51,189 nucleotides of DNA from a bacterium. GTDB lineage: Bacteria; Zhuqueibacterota; QNDG01; JAFGCO01. Positions 1 to 9,466 of the stretch are shown piece after piece. Each line of letters begins with the position of its first letter. Position 1 is the stretch's first letter. Both the position numbers and the translations under genes were made by a program. Under the pieces are notes generated by a model. That model searched no databases. It was not told the DNA's origin and was given only the letters and a program-made list of their open reading frames with translations. The DNA is taken from assembly GCA_016932575.1 (NCBI GenBank), contig JAFGCO010000052.1, forward strand, positions 1 to 51,189, written 5' to 3'.

Positions 1-1141
1 AACCATTGTGGGATTGAAATAGAAAATCGTCAGTTACGACGCGAAGGTCGACGTGGGTTTTAATCGAACCATTGTGGGATTGAAATATGCACATTGATTT
101 ATTGGTCTGAATATTATCAAAGTTTTAATCGAACCATTGTGGGATTGAAATTAGCCTTCAACCTATCCCACAACTTCGGTTGATTTTGTTTTAATCGAAC
201 CATTGTGGGATTGAAATGGGAAATAAATATAACAGAATTCGGAGCCGTAAAAGAGTTTTAATCGAACCATTGTGGGATTGAAATTAAAAATTTCTGCCCG
301 AATTTGCGCCAGGTTGTATTGTTTTAATCGAACCATTGTGGGATTGAAATTCAGAAGCCTACGCACGAAGATACGGAATGCGTGCAGTTTTAATCGAACC
401 ATTGTGGGATTGAAATGAAATGTTGATCATGGAGAATGCAGACGCACCTGTGGGTTTTAATCGAACCATTGTGGGATTGAAATTAAGAACTTCGTTCCAG
501 TCAATTGTTTTCGCGGCAGTTTTAATCGAACCATTGTGGGATTGAAATAGATTTATCTGATCAAAAGCGGCAATCCGGGATTTAGTTTTAATCGAACCAT
601 TGTGGGATTGAAATAAATCTAACCCCTCGCTATCGATTTTCGAATCCGCAGTTTTAATCGAACCATTGTGGGATTGAAATTAAGATTGGGTGCCATTTCT
701 GCCACCTGTACTGCAAGTTTTAATCGAACCATTGTGGGATTGAAATTCGGAATTGTACAACATCAGCAACATTCGTTTTTGTGTTTTAATCGAACCATTG
801 TGGGATTGAAATCACGCTTAAATCATCAACAAACTGATTAGCAATAAAGTTTTAATCGAACCATTGTGGGATTGAAATACACATAAAGCATTTGAGGGCG
901 GTTTTCCAAAAGTGTTTTAATCGAACCATTGTGGGATTGAAATGAAAATAAACGTCGGTGTTGACATGATAACCTCCTAGTTTTAATCGAACCATTGTGG
1001 GATTGAAATTTTTTAAATTCCTTTCTAATTTAAATTGCTTGGTTAGTTTTAATCGAACCATTGTGGGATTGAAATCAAGTGTCAAGAGTAACTGTCAACT
1101 ATGGCGTGGGCGTTTTAATCGAACCATTGTGGGATTGAAAT
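1..1141 (+). CRISPR. CRISPR array, 18 repeats and 17 spacers, cut at the left edge
   Basis: A 30-base repeat, beginning GTTTTAATCG and ending GGGATTGAAAT, recurs with no visible mismatch at 57, 122, 188, 255, 321, 387, 454, 519, 585, 651, 717, 783, 849, 914, 980, 1046 and 1112. Positions 1-20 are the last 20 bases of one more copy. The 17 spacers are 35-37 bases long and all differ. The 3' end ATTGAAAT resembles the 8-base crRNA handle of type I-B and type III repeats, so crRNA is probably read from the plus strand and the leader and cas genes should lie to the left, outside the window. The last repeat is not degenerate, which is unusual for a trailer end. The subtype cannot be decided without cas genes. 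Confidence 0.98.
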
Positions 1142-1570
1142 GAATAAGTGTATTAAGAATTTTATAGCAAATACTATTTGATATCTGCATATGGTTTGAA
1201 TCTTAGGTTTTCGTTGTTTAATGGTCGGCCAGGCCGGCCGAACTACATAAGGGTGATGGATCAGAAGTAGGACGACCAGTCTGGTCGCTTCGGGTTAGTG
1301 GTAAAGACGAAAGTAAAGAAAAGGTATAATCATACGGTTTTATTAAACTTTTTTTATTGCATTTAGATCAAAATTTTCATATAATCAGACATTCATAATT
1401 TTTCAAAAGTGGTTGACAGCTTTCGACGGGGGGGAGTTGTGTGCCTCATATTTTATTGATATGGCACATGCCCCATTCAATAAATAATATCCATTACCTA
1501 TGCTCCGGTTGTTACTTCAATGATAAGTCGCAAGTAATTGACTTTTCTGCAGAGGAAGGAATTGGCTCGG
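1142..1570. other. Intergenic region between CRISPR array and channel gene, with two hairpins
   Basis: No convincing gene is seen. There are two inverted repeats: TCGGCC/GGCCGA around 1225-1241 and CGACCAG-T-CTGGTCG at 1273-1287. Neither is followed by a T-run on the plus strand, so they are not typical intrinsic terminators; they could be structured RNA or operator sites. The stretch from 1330 on is AT-rich. Confidence 0.5.
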
Positions 1571-2656
1571 ATGAAATTACGCAACATTAAAATGAACGCA
1601 CTTGCCGCGTTTGCTTTAATATTCGTTATTGTTTTTATTTTGTCGGGCATCGGATTATACTGTCTTGAGCACAATATTAACAAAAAATGTGAAAATATAT
1701 TTGATGCATTCTGGCTTACGACGGTCTTTTTACTCAGCGGCTTTGAAGAATTCGGTCCGATATCGATGGGGGGAAGATTCATTTCTCTCTTCATTTTTAT
1801 CCTGGGGGCTGCATTGATGGTCCTAATTACGGGTCACATTGCATCTGTTTTTGTTTATAAACGGTTTTGGGAGGCAAAAATGCCAAATCAATATGAAAAG
1901 CATATCGCTATATGCAACTGGAATGAAAGGGGAGATAAAATTATCAATGAGCTTCATGCTGAACAGGCTGAACCGGATACAGATATCATTGTTGTTTCTG
2001 ACAAAATTATCAATGAGGATGAATTACGCAAGCATAAAGCTTATGAAAAGGTTTATTTTGTCAAAGGGGATCCAACACTTCATGAAACTTTAAAAAGTTC
2101 GCGTGTGCATCTTGCAAAAAGTATCATTATTCTGGCGGATGACGATTTCCCGGATTCAGATGCGAAATCCGCACTGATCGCAATAGCCATTAAAAGCCTG
2201 ATGGGTGCTTCTGAGAATAAGCCACACATTGTTGCGGAGGTCATTAATCATCGAAAGATGCTTCATTTGAAGGATGCCGGAGTTGATGAGATCGTTTGTT
2301 CCACAGATTACGGATTGGGTATTCTGGCACAATGTACACTTTATGACAGACTCTCCGAGGCATATGAGCATCTTTTACAATATACGCCTGAAACCAATGA
2401 ACTCTATATTGTCAGCGGTGAAAAATTTCCAAAAGCAGTATATAATAAAACATTTAAGGAAGCTTGTGATCTATTGAACAACAATCGTGATCCGAACAAT
2501 CCGGCCATTCTTCTGGGTGTTCGACGTAATGATCATGTGATTCTGAATCCAATGGAGGGGTGGGAAGGCGAGGGAGACAAATTTGAGACTTTTCAGGAGG
2601 GTGACGCATTGATTGTCATGGCCTATGATCTCCCTGATTTGAGCCATTGGAAGTAA
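1571..2656 (+). CDS. Two-TM potassium-channel-like protein with RCK/TrkA-N domain
   Basis: Predicted inner-membrane ion channel of the MthK-like layout: TM1 (about residues 11-31), re-entrant pore segment (44-64), TM2 (70-96), then a cytoplasmic RCK/TrkA-N Rossmann domain from about 108 (HIAICNWNERGDKI) and a C-terminal portion resembling RCK-C. Family knowledge says the RCK domain gates the pore in response to nucleotides or ions. The pore lacks the standard T-V-G-Y-G filter; the matching place reads SGFEEFGP (residues 56-63), so potassium selectivity is not assured. The ATG at 1571 is chosen because AGGAAGGA lies 10 bases upstream; a TTG at 1538 would add 11 residues. No operon partner is obvious. 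Confidence 0.85.
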   Translation: MKLRNIKMNALAAFALIFVIVFILSGIGLYCLEHNINKKCENIFDAFWLTTVFLLSGFEEFGPISMGGRFISLFIFILGAALMVLITGHIASVFVYKRFWEAKMPNQYEKHIAICNWNERGDKIINELHAEQAEPDTDIIVVSDKIINEDELRKHKAYEKVYFVKGDPTLHETLKSSRVHLAKSIIILADDDFPDSDAKSALIAIAIKSLMGASENKPHIVAEVINHRKMLHLKDAGVDEIVCSTDYGLGILAQCTLYDRLSEAYEHLLQYTPETNELYIVSGEKFPKAVYNKTFKEACDLLNNNRDPNNPAILLGVRRNDHVILNPMEGWEGEGDKFETFQEGDALIVMAYDLPDLSHWK

Positions 2657-3052
2657 AAAAGGAATAAAAGTTACAATTTTCATGAAGGTAAACGAATGAT
2701 AATAAAAAATTGTGTTGCAGCAGCATTTTATTTCCGGCTACACTGTCCTCCGGTTGTTTAATATATCAAAAGATCAATATGCCCAACTGTATCCATAAAA
2801 ATAAGTTTTTTCCCGGGATTTGTAACGATCACGGGTGAAGCTGTTTTTGCCGTTTTATTTAACCTTCAGCCGAATAATTTCTTGCCTTAAAAATAAAATT
2901 TTTGTATGTTGGAACAACTGGTTTTCGGGAGCGAATCCAGATGATCAAACAAATGATTGATTCCAATGGATTATTCAAATTATTTAAGCATGTATTCATC
3001 CGGTGAATAGATGCTTTTTTTTATTATTTCCATCGTACAGGAAGGAGACGCC
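2657..3052. other. Intergenic region upstream of the OPT transporter
   Basis: About 400 AT-rich bases with no supported gene. No clear terminator or consensus promoter is visible. A GGAAGGAG ribosome-binding site at its right end serves the next gene. Confidence 0.5.
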
Positions 3053-5164
3053 ATGGCTTCACAATCATCCGGCCCCGCGAAAGGCCTGCCGGCCAATGCT
3101 TACACGCCCTTAAAAAAAGGTGAAAAATATATTCCCTATATCCCGGCCGACCAGTCACAGCATGAGGTGACCTTGCGCTCTGCGGGCATTGGCGTGATTA
3201 TGGCCGTTGTGTTTTCATTTGCAGCCTGTTATCTGGGTCTGGTGGCGGGTCAGGTGTTTGAAGCGGCCATCCCCATTGCCATTCTCGCAGTCGGTATGGC
3301 TGGATTGTATGCAAGGCGAAGTACCATTTTGGAAAATGTTATCATTCAATCAATCGGTTCCGCTTCAGGTGTGGTGGTTGCCGGGGCAATTTTTACACTG
3401 CCCGCACTCTATATTCTCGGTCTGGAAGTGAATTTACTCCACACATTTGTTGCATGCACTCTGGGAGGATTTCTCGGCATTCTCTTTTTAATCCCGCTGC
3501 GCCGGTTCTTCTGTGCGGAAGAACATGGCAATCTGCCTTTTCCAGAAGCCACTGCCACAACAGAAATCCTGACAACGGGTGAAACCGGAGGTAAATCCGC
3601 CATTGTGCTGGTGATTTCCATGATTGTAGGCGGTATTTATGATTTTTTTGTAGAGGCCATGCATGTATGGCCCAAGGCATTAAGAACTGATGTACTGATA
3701 CCTAAAATTGGTGCTGTTCTTGGAGAAAAAGCCAGATGGGTGTTGAAACTGGACGCCACGGCCGCTTTGTTTGGACTGGGTTATATTGTAGGTGTTAAAT
3801 ATGCATCGATCATAGCGGCAGGCTCTATATTATCATTTCTGGTATTTCTCCCATTGATTTTTCATTTCGGCCAACACATTCCGGCGATTATCCCGCCAGG
3901 CAGTGTGCCCATTGCAGAAATGAATGAATTGCAGATATTTTCAAATTATGTACAAAAGATCGGAATCGGTGCGATTGCCATGGCAGGATTCCTTGGCATT
4001 GCCAAGATGGGTAAAATAATCGTCAGTTCATTTAAGGTCGGATTGCAGGAAATCACCCATGGCACGCATGCGAGCAGCCAGAAACGAACAGATCTGGATA
4101 TGCGGATCAAATGGGTGATTGTCCTGATCGTTTGTACGATTCTGGCTGCCTTTGGCGCCTTTCAGATTTTTGCAGCGCCTGCCGGCGGTGTTGGATTTTC
4201 TTTGAAGGTCGCATTGGTCGGTGTGATTATTATTGCAATTCTGGCGTTTCTTTTTACACCGGTGGCTGCCCGGGCCACTGCCATCGTGGGTGTCAATCCC
4301 GTATCGGGCATGACGCTGATCACATTGATTATTTCTTCTCTGGCTTTATTGGCAGTCGGTTTGTCCGGAACCGTGGGAATGACAGTGGCTTTGATTATGG
4401 GATGCGTTGTATGTACAGCCTTGTCGACATCAGGGGCATTTGTTACAGATCTGAAAATAGGCTACTGGCTGGGAGCAACGCCCAGAAACCAGCAGAGATG
4501 GAAGTTTTTAGGAGTTATTGTTTCTGCGATATCCGTATCTCTGGCTATTTTGTTAATTCACAAAGCATATGGATTTACCGTGGGCGGCGGCATTCTGGAA
4601 GGCGGCGTTGCCAATCCTGCGATTCCGGCACCCCAGGGAAATCTCATGGCTGTGATCATCAAGTCACTGATGATCGAATCCCAGATCCCTTATCTTTTAT
4701 ATGCAATGGGCGCTTTGATTGCGATACTGCTTGAGATGATTGGGATCTCTCCGCTGGCATTTGCCCTGGGCATGTATTTGCCGATTCAGATTAATATGCC
4801 GCTGTTGGTGGGTGGTATTGTGGCGCATAGGGTCAATAAAAAATCAGAACGAATGAAACAAGCAAAGAAGAGCAGTCCCAAAGAGCGCGGAACATTGATT
4901 GCGTCGGGATTTATTGCGGGAGGGGCACTGATGGGTGTGGCGGGTGCTTTTTTAAATTTGAATGAAATCGGCAAACCCATAAGGTTCATATCGATTGGTG
5001 TTAAATTTGTTCAGAAAGTCGTTGAGAATACCGGAAAACCCATCTGGAATATCGGGACGCATTTGCCTTATTATGATTCCATTATTGGTCAGCTGATCAG
5101 CCTGATCGCATTTGCGGGACTCTGTTTCTTCTGTTATTATTATGCGTTGGGAAAGAAGAAATAA
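3053..5164 (+). CDS. OPT-family oligopeptide transporter
   Basis: A 703-residue, very hydrophobic protein matching the OPT superfamily, which moves oligopeptides or metal-chelate conjugates across the inner membrane. After a soluble N-terminus, Gly/Ala-rich membrane segments begin near residue 40 and continue through the protein, with a hydrophilic Lys-rich loop near 600-620. The features fit in length and character the bacterial OPT branch. The start at 3053 is chosen because GGAAGGAG sits just upstream of ATG GCT TCA; an upstream in-frame ATG at 3011 would add 14 residues without a good site. It is the first gene of a tight operon: the next ATG follows its TAA stop directly. The substrate cannot be read from sequence. 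Confidence 0.92.
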   Translation: MASQSSGPAKGLPANAYTPLKKGEKYIPYIPADQSQHEVTLRSAGIGVIMAVVFSFAACYLGLVAGQVFEAAIPIAILAVGMAGLYARRSTILENVIIQSIGSASGVVVAGAIFTLPALYILGLEVNLLHTFVACTLGGFLGILFLIPLRRFFCAEEHGNLPFPEATATTEILTTGETGGKSAIVLVISMIVGGIYDFFVEAMHVWPKALRTDVLIPKIGAVLGEKARWVLKLDATAALFGLGYIVGVKYASIIAAGSILSFLVFLPLIFHFGQHIPAIIPPGSVPIAEMNELQIFSNYVQKIGIGAIAMAGFLGIAKMGKIIVSSFKVGLQEITHGTHASSQKRTDLDMRIKWVIVLIVCTILAAFGAFQIFAAPAGGVGFSLKVALVGVIIIAILAFLFTPVAARATAIVGVNPVSGMTLITLIISSLALLAVGLSGTVGMTVALIMGCVVCTALSTSGAFVTDLKIGYWLGATPRNQQRWKFLGVIVSAISVSLAILLIHKAYGFTVGGGILEGGVANPAIPAPQGNLMAVIIKSLMIESQIPYLLYAMGALIAILLEMIGISPLAFALGMYLPIQINMPLLVGGIVAHRVNKKSERMKQAKKSSPKERGTLIASGFIAGGALMGVAGAFLNLNEIGKPIRFISIGVKFVQKVVENTGKPIWNIGTHLPYYDSIIGQLISLIAFAGLCFFCYYYALGKKK

Positions 5165-5701
5165 ATGATGAAGTATCAACAATTCACTGAACTTTATCAA
5201 AAGGGCCGGCTTTCCATGATTGTGAATCGAAGTATGGCACGGAAATTTTATACGCATATTCCCGCCCCATTGATTAAAAAAGAGACCGGCGAGTCACCAT
5301 ATTTTGAAAAATTGACGATATGGCTGTCCTATCTGTTATCTCCTGTAACCCTGCTGGCAAGCATTGCTCTGGGTTTTATGACGTTTGGCTGCTGGGGCTT
5401 TCTATCGTTATTCGGCTCTCTTTCAATATACGGTCTATTCGCCTCTGCTTCCTTGAAATCCCGTTCGCGATTGCTGGATATCAGCCTGCTTTTTATTGTG
5501 ACGGTAATGATTCATATTTATAGTGATCCGGATCATTTTGAAATGACCCGATTTGCCTGTCTGTTTTTGCTTTCTCTATGGTGTATCCGGTTTGCGTACT
5601 GGGCTTCAGGCTATTTTTTAAAAGCATTCGTTTTGCGGAATGAAAAGGCTTATTCGTATTTATCGAAATATCTTGTTATCAATCGATTGGATGCAGAATA
5701 A
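5165..5701 (+). CDS. Small membrane protein between OPT transporter and Rex
   Basis: A 178-residue protein of unrecognised family. A basic, soluble N-terminus of about 45 residues precedes roughly four hydrophobic segments (about 48-72, 75-95, 100-118 and 125-150). Its ATG follows the transporter stop with no gap and its TAA overlaps the rex ATG by one base (TAATG), so all three genes are probably translationally coupled. It may be an accessory membrane partner of the transporter, which is inferred only from position. It has no visible enzymatic motif. Confidence 0.75.
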   Translation: MMKYQQFTELYQKGRLSMIVNRSMARKFYTHIPAPLIKKETGESPYFEKLTIWLSYLLSPVTLLASIALGFMTFGCWGFLSLFGSLSIYGLFASASLKSRSRLLDISLLFIVTVMIHIYSDPDHFEMTRFACLFLLSLWCIRFAYWASGYFLKAFVLRNEKAYSYLSKYLVINRLDAE

Positions 5702-6324
5702 TGGTTGTATGTAAAAAGTGCGTATCCCGGTTGTCACGATACAGAAAAGTCCTGCTGAGATTCAAGGATTTGGGTTTTGTAAAAGTATTTTCAGATACCG
5801 TAGGAGACGCCACAGGAGTTTCATCTGCTCAGGTAAGAAAAGACTTTTCTCTGTTTGGCATTGCCGGCAACAAACGAGGCGGTTACAATATTGACACTCT
5901 TCTGGATAAAATGCAGATCATCCTTGGAAAAGATCAGGTTCATGGAGTGATTGTCATTGGAGTCGGCAATATAGGACGAGCGCTGATTCAGTATAAAGGG
6001 TTTGAGAAAGAGGGCATCGCCATTGTCGCCGGATTTGATATCAATCCTGCGAAAATCAATCCGAAAGCACAGGTTCCTGTTTTTTCAATAAAAAATATGA
6101 AAGCCTTTATTAAGAATAAACAAATTGAGATTGCCATTCTTTCTGTACCGGAAAGAGCGGCTCAGGAAATTTGTCACAAGCTTGTGGACGCAGGAATCGT
6201 AGGCATTTTAAATTTTGCGCCGATTCGGCTTCAAGCGCCAGAGCATGTGGAAATCAATACAGTCAATCTTCAAGTCGAATTAGAAAATCTGATTTATTTC
6301 ACTAAGATCATGAAAAAAAAATAA
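5701..6324 (+). CDS. rex: Redox-sensing transcriptional repressor Rex
   Basis: A 207-residue protein, normal for Rex. The N-terminal winged helix (about 1-75) contains SRLSRYRKVL, SSAQVRKDFSLFG and KRGGYNIDTLL, all characteristic of the family. A Rossmann domain follows with GVGNIGRALIQY near residue 82, and a C-terminal helix for domain swapping. Known Rex proteins bind DNA when NAD+ dominates and release it when NADH rises, controlling fermentation and respiration genes. It overlaps the upstream gene by one base, so it is co-transcribed with an OPT transporter rather than standing alone. Confidence 0.95.
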   Translation: MVVCKKCVSRLSRYRKVLLRFKDLGFVKVFSDTVGDATGVSSAQVRKDFSLFGIAGNKRGGYNIDTLLDKMQIILGKDQVHGVIVIGVGNIGRALIQYKGFEKEGIAIVAGFDINPAKINPKAQVPVFSIKNMKAFIKNKQIEIAILSVPERAAQEICHKLVDAGIVGILNFAPIRLQAPEHVEINTVNLQVELENLIYFTKIMKKK

Positions 6325-6385
6325 TCGTTCGGAGTTTTCTTATTAAGGGATTTTTCAAGACTTATATTAATTCAGGGAATTCGCC

Positions 6386-9268
6386 ATGTCTATGAGGCTG
6401 ATTTTCAAAAAAATAGTTCCTATGATGCTCCTGTTTTTTGTTGGTTCATTTATCATTGCGAAGGCGAAAAATGAAAACCGGGAATGTATATTGATGGATT
6501 CAGGATGGAAATTTGCTTTCGGCCATCCTTATGATACTGACAAAGATTTTAAACATGCTACCGGATATTTTTCCTATTTTGCCAAAGCAGGATATGGTGA
6601 CGGGCCGGCTTCGGCAAATTTTGATGACCGGGCCTGGAGAATTCTGGATTTGCCTCATGATTGGGCTGTTGAGCAGTCTTTTGAAAGTAGAGGAAGCCAT
6701 AGCCATGGTTATAAGGCGATTGGCAGAAATTTTCCCGAAACCAGTATCGGCTGGTACAGAAAATCCTTTTGGATACCCGAATCAGATCTGGGCCGCCGGA
6801 TTTCTGTTCAATTCGATGGTGTGTTTCGAAATTCATTGGTTTGGGTGAATGGATTCTATTTGGGACACGAGCCCAGTGGGTACAGCGGTTTTTGGTATGA
6901 CATCACCGATTATCTGAATTACGGGGGTGAGAATATTATTGCTGTCAGGGTGGATGTGATTATGGAAGAAGGCTGGTTTTATGAAGGAGCGGGTATTTAC
7001 CGCCATGTCTGGTTAATTAAAATGTCTCCCCTGCATATTGTTCATGACGGCCTGTTTGTTTTCTCAGACGTGTATAAGGACAAGGCGGATGTCACACTGT
7101 GTGCCAAAGTTGTTAATGAGGACACATCTGAAGCCGTGTTTGATATTCAGACGCTGATCATAGATGAACACGGACATACGGTTGCTTCGAAAAAATTGGA
7201 GAATCTGATCTTGACAAGCGGAAAAGAGCAGGAGTATACAGGAATCCTGCCCGTGAAAGAACCTGAACTTTGGTCCTGTGAATCGCCCTTTTTATATCAA
7301 ATGGTTACAAAAGTCATAAAAGATCATTCCCTGGTCGACCGGGTTGAAACCTGTTTCGGGATCCGTTCGGTACGATTTGATCCAGATCAGGGCCTTTTTT
7401 TGAATGGCAAATCCGTTAAATTAAAAGGAACCAATAATCATCAGGATCATGCGGGAGTGGGCACAGCGCTTCCTGATGAGTTGCAGGTATTCAGAATCGA
7501 TCGATTGAAAGCCATGGGATGTAATGCCTACCGCTGCTCCCACAATCCGCCTGCTCCTGAATTGCTCGATGCATGTGACCGGCTTGGTATGCTTGTGATT
7601 GATGAGAATCGCCTGATGGGAAGTTCACCGGAGCCGTTGGATCAACTCAGACGACTGATTGAAAGAGACCGAAATCATCCCAGTGTCATTATTTGGTCTT
7701 TGGGAAATGAAGAATGGGCCATTGAAGGAAATGTGAAGGGCGCCCGGATCGCATCAACCATGCAGGACATAGCCAGAGGGCTGGATCCAACACGCAGGGT
7801 AACAGCGGCAAGCAGCGGAGGATGGGGGCTGGGTATTTCCACGGTCATTGATGTCATGGGATACAATTATATCCGGCATGGAAATACAGACGAACATCAT
7901 GCACGGTTTCCAGGACAACCGGGGATCGGAACGGAAGAAAGCACCACTCAGGGAACACGGGGTGTGTATGTGGATGACAATGAAAATGCCCATATGGCGC
8001 CAACCGACCGCCGGCCCAACGGATCGAGCATTGAAACCGGGTGGAAATATTATGCGGAACGCGATTATTTAGCAGGATTGTTTTACTGGACGGGTTTTGA
8101 TTATCGCGGTGAATCCAATCCTTTCGGTTTTCCGGCAGTCAGCTCACAATTTGGAATTCTGGATCTGTGCGGTTTTCACAAAGATCCGTTTTATTATCTG
8201 AAAGCCTGGTGGACATCTGAACCGGTGCTTCATATCTCGCCCCACTGGAATTGGAAAGGCAGGGAAGGTGAGGAAATCCATGTGTGGATTTACAGCAATT
8301 GCGAGGAAGTGGAATTGCTCTTGAATGGTTCGAGTTTGGGTCGTCAGACGATGGAAAAATATTCACATTTGGAGTGGAAGGTTCTCTATGAGCCCGGTGT
8401 GCTCGAGGCCCGTGGATTTACAGGCGGGAAAACAGTCCTGACATATTGCGTGGAAACAACGGACGGTGCACATACCATCGCACTCAAACCACATAGATCC
8501 ACAATAAAAGCAGATGGCCGGGATATTTCAATAATTGCCGTGCGAATCCAGGACTCAAAGGGCCGGCTTGAACCGGATGCAAATCAAGAAATCACCTTTC
8601 ACCTGAAAGGTCCGGGTAAAATCATCGGAACGGGGAATGGAGATCCTTCATGTCATGAGCCGGATCAATATGTTCAAACTGTGATTCAGGTCAATATCGA
8701 TAGCCTGAAAGCATTGGCGGTGGATGGCATGGACAACCGTCCTGAAGTAGCTTATGATTATGATGATTCGGAATGGCTGTCTGCATTTAGTGATGCATGG
8801 GAAAATCCTGATAAAAAGCAGACGCCAATCAAGGCCAGAGTGATTCGCGGCAAGTTTGACTTGCCGGAATTACCTGATAATGCGAAAGTAACTTTATTCT
8901 CAAAAAGTTTATGTCAGATGCAATCCATTTACATCAACGGCCGGTTTATTGCCGGAGACATACAGCGGGAAGCGCCGGATCAGGCCTATAAGCTGGATCA
9001 TATTATTTTAAAATCCGGAAAAAATAGTTTTGCTGTGGTTGGGCCGCCTCTAATCAAGCGGCATCGATGGGAAAATCTCAACACAGATCCGGGAATTATC
9101 CAGGTGATTGTACCTCCGGCTGGATGGAAACGCAGTGCTTTTCATGGATTGGCTCAAATTATCGTGCAATCGGAACAAACACCGGGAAACCTTGTGTTGA
9201 CTGCCTCTTCTCAGGGATTAATATCGGGCGTTTTGAATATAAAAAGCGTACTGAAAACAGAGGAATAA
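6386..9268 (+). CDS. Secreted glycoside hydrolase family 2 enzyme (beta-galactosidase type)
   Basis: A 960-residue exported enzyme. A signal peptide (about 1-26, hydrophobic MMLLFFVGSFIIA) leads into the GH2 sugar-binding jelly roll with the LPHDW motif, the immunoglobulin-like domain and the TIM barrel. The barrel carries KLKGTNNHQDH, RCSHNPPAPELLDACD, the acid/base motif SLGNEE (E442) and the likely nucleophile in GTEES (E517). A long C-terminal part includes a further Ig-like domain and a beta-rich segment to the end. Retaining hydrolysis of a beta-linked sugar is expected from the family; galactoside, glucuronide or mannoside cannot be chosen safely. It lies 61 bases after rex and may be in the same transcript. 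There is no type IX-type tail, so it is probably periplasmic. Confidence 0.92.
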   Translation: MSMRLIFKKIVPMMLLFFVGSFIIAKAKNENRECILMDSGWKFAFGHPYDTDKDFKHATGYFSYFAKAGYGDGPASANFDDRAWRILDLPHDWAVEQSFESRGSHSHGYKAIGRNFPETSIGWYRKSFWIPESDLGRRISVQFDGVFRNSLVWVNGFYLGHEPSGYSGFWYDITDYLNYGGENIIAVRVDVIMEEGWFYEGAGIYRHVWLIKMSPLHIVHDGLFVFSDVYKDKADVTLCAKVVNEDTSEAVFDIQTLIIDEHGHTVASKKLENLILTSGKEQEYTGILPVKEPELWSCESPFLYQMVTKVIKDHSLVDRVETCFGIRSVRFDPDQGLFLNGKSVKLKGTNNHQDHAGVGTALPDELQVFRIDRLKAMGCNAYRCSHNPPAPELLDACDRLGMLVIDENRLMGSSPEPLDQLRRLIERDRNHPSVIIWSLGNEEWAIEGNVKGARIASTMQDIARGLDPTRRVTAASSGGWGLGISTVIDVMGYNYIRHGNTDEHHARFPGQPGIGTEESTTQGTRGVYVDDNENAHMAPTDRRPNGSSIETGWKYYAERDYLAGLFYWTGFDYRGESNPFGFPAVSSQFGILDLCGFHKDPFYYLKAWWTSEPVLHISPHWNWKGREGEEIHVWIYSNCEEVELLLNGSSLGRQTMEKYSHLEWKVLYEPGVLEARGFTGGKTVLTYCVETTDGAHTIALKPHRSTIKADGRDISIIAVRIQDSKGRLEPDANQEITFHLKGPGKIIGTGNGDPSCHEPDQYVQTVIQVNIDSLKALAVDGMDNRPEVAYDYDDSEWLSAFSDAWENPDKKQTPIKARVIRGKFDLPELPDNAKVTLFSKSLCQMQSIYINGRFIAGDIQREAPDQAYKLDHIILKSGKNSFAVVGPPLIKRHRWENLNTDPGIIQVIVPPAGWKRSAFHGLAQIIVQSEQTPGNLVLTASSQGLISGVLNIKSVLKTEE

Positions 9269-9466
9269 TAAATTCGATTTACTATGTATTGCTAAAAAAA
9301 CAGTTCGGACAGAATGGCTCATCGCAGGCTGTCGGTAAAAAGACATATTAAAAAGGTCAATGTGCAATGATGTTGAATTTATTGCCAAGATTGGGTCAAT
9401 GATACATCATTTAGAGCGATACCCCATTTATTTTCAGGCAATAAAATTGGTAATTGTCAGGTATGT

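Noticed and set aside
163-1085. Minus-strand open frames across the CRISPR array with repeating NFNPTMVRLK peptides
   Set aside because: They are translations of the CRISPR repeat and spacers; the DNA repeat explains them fully.
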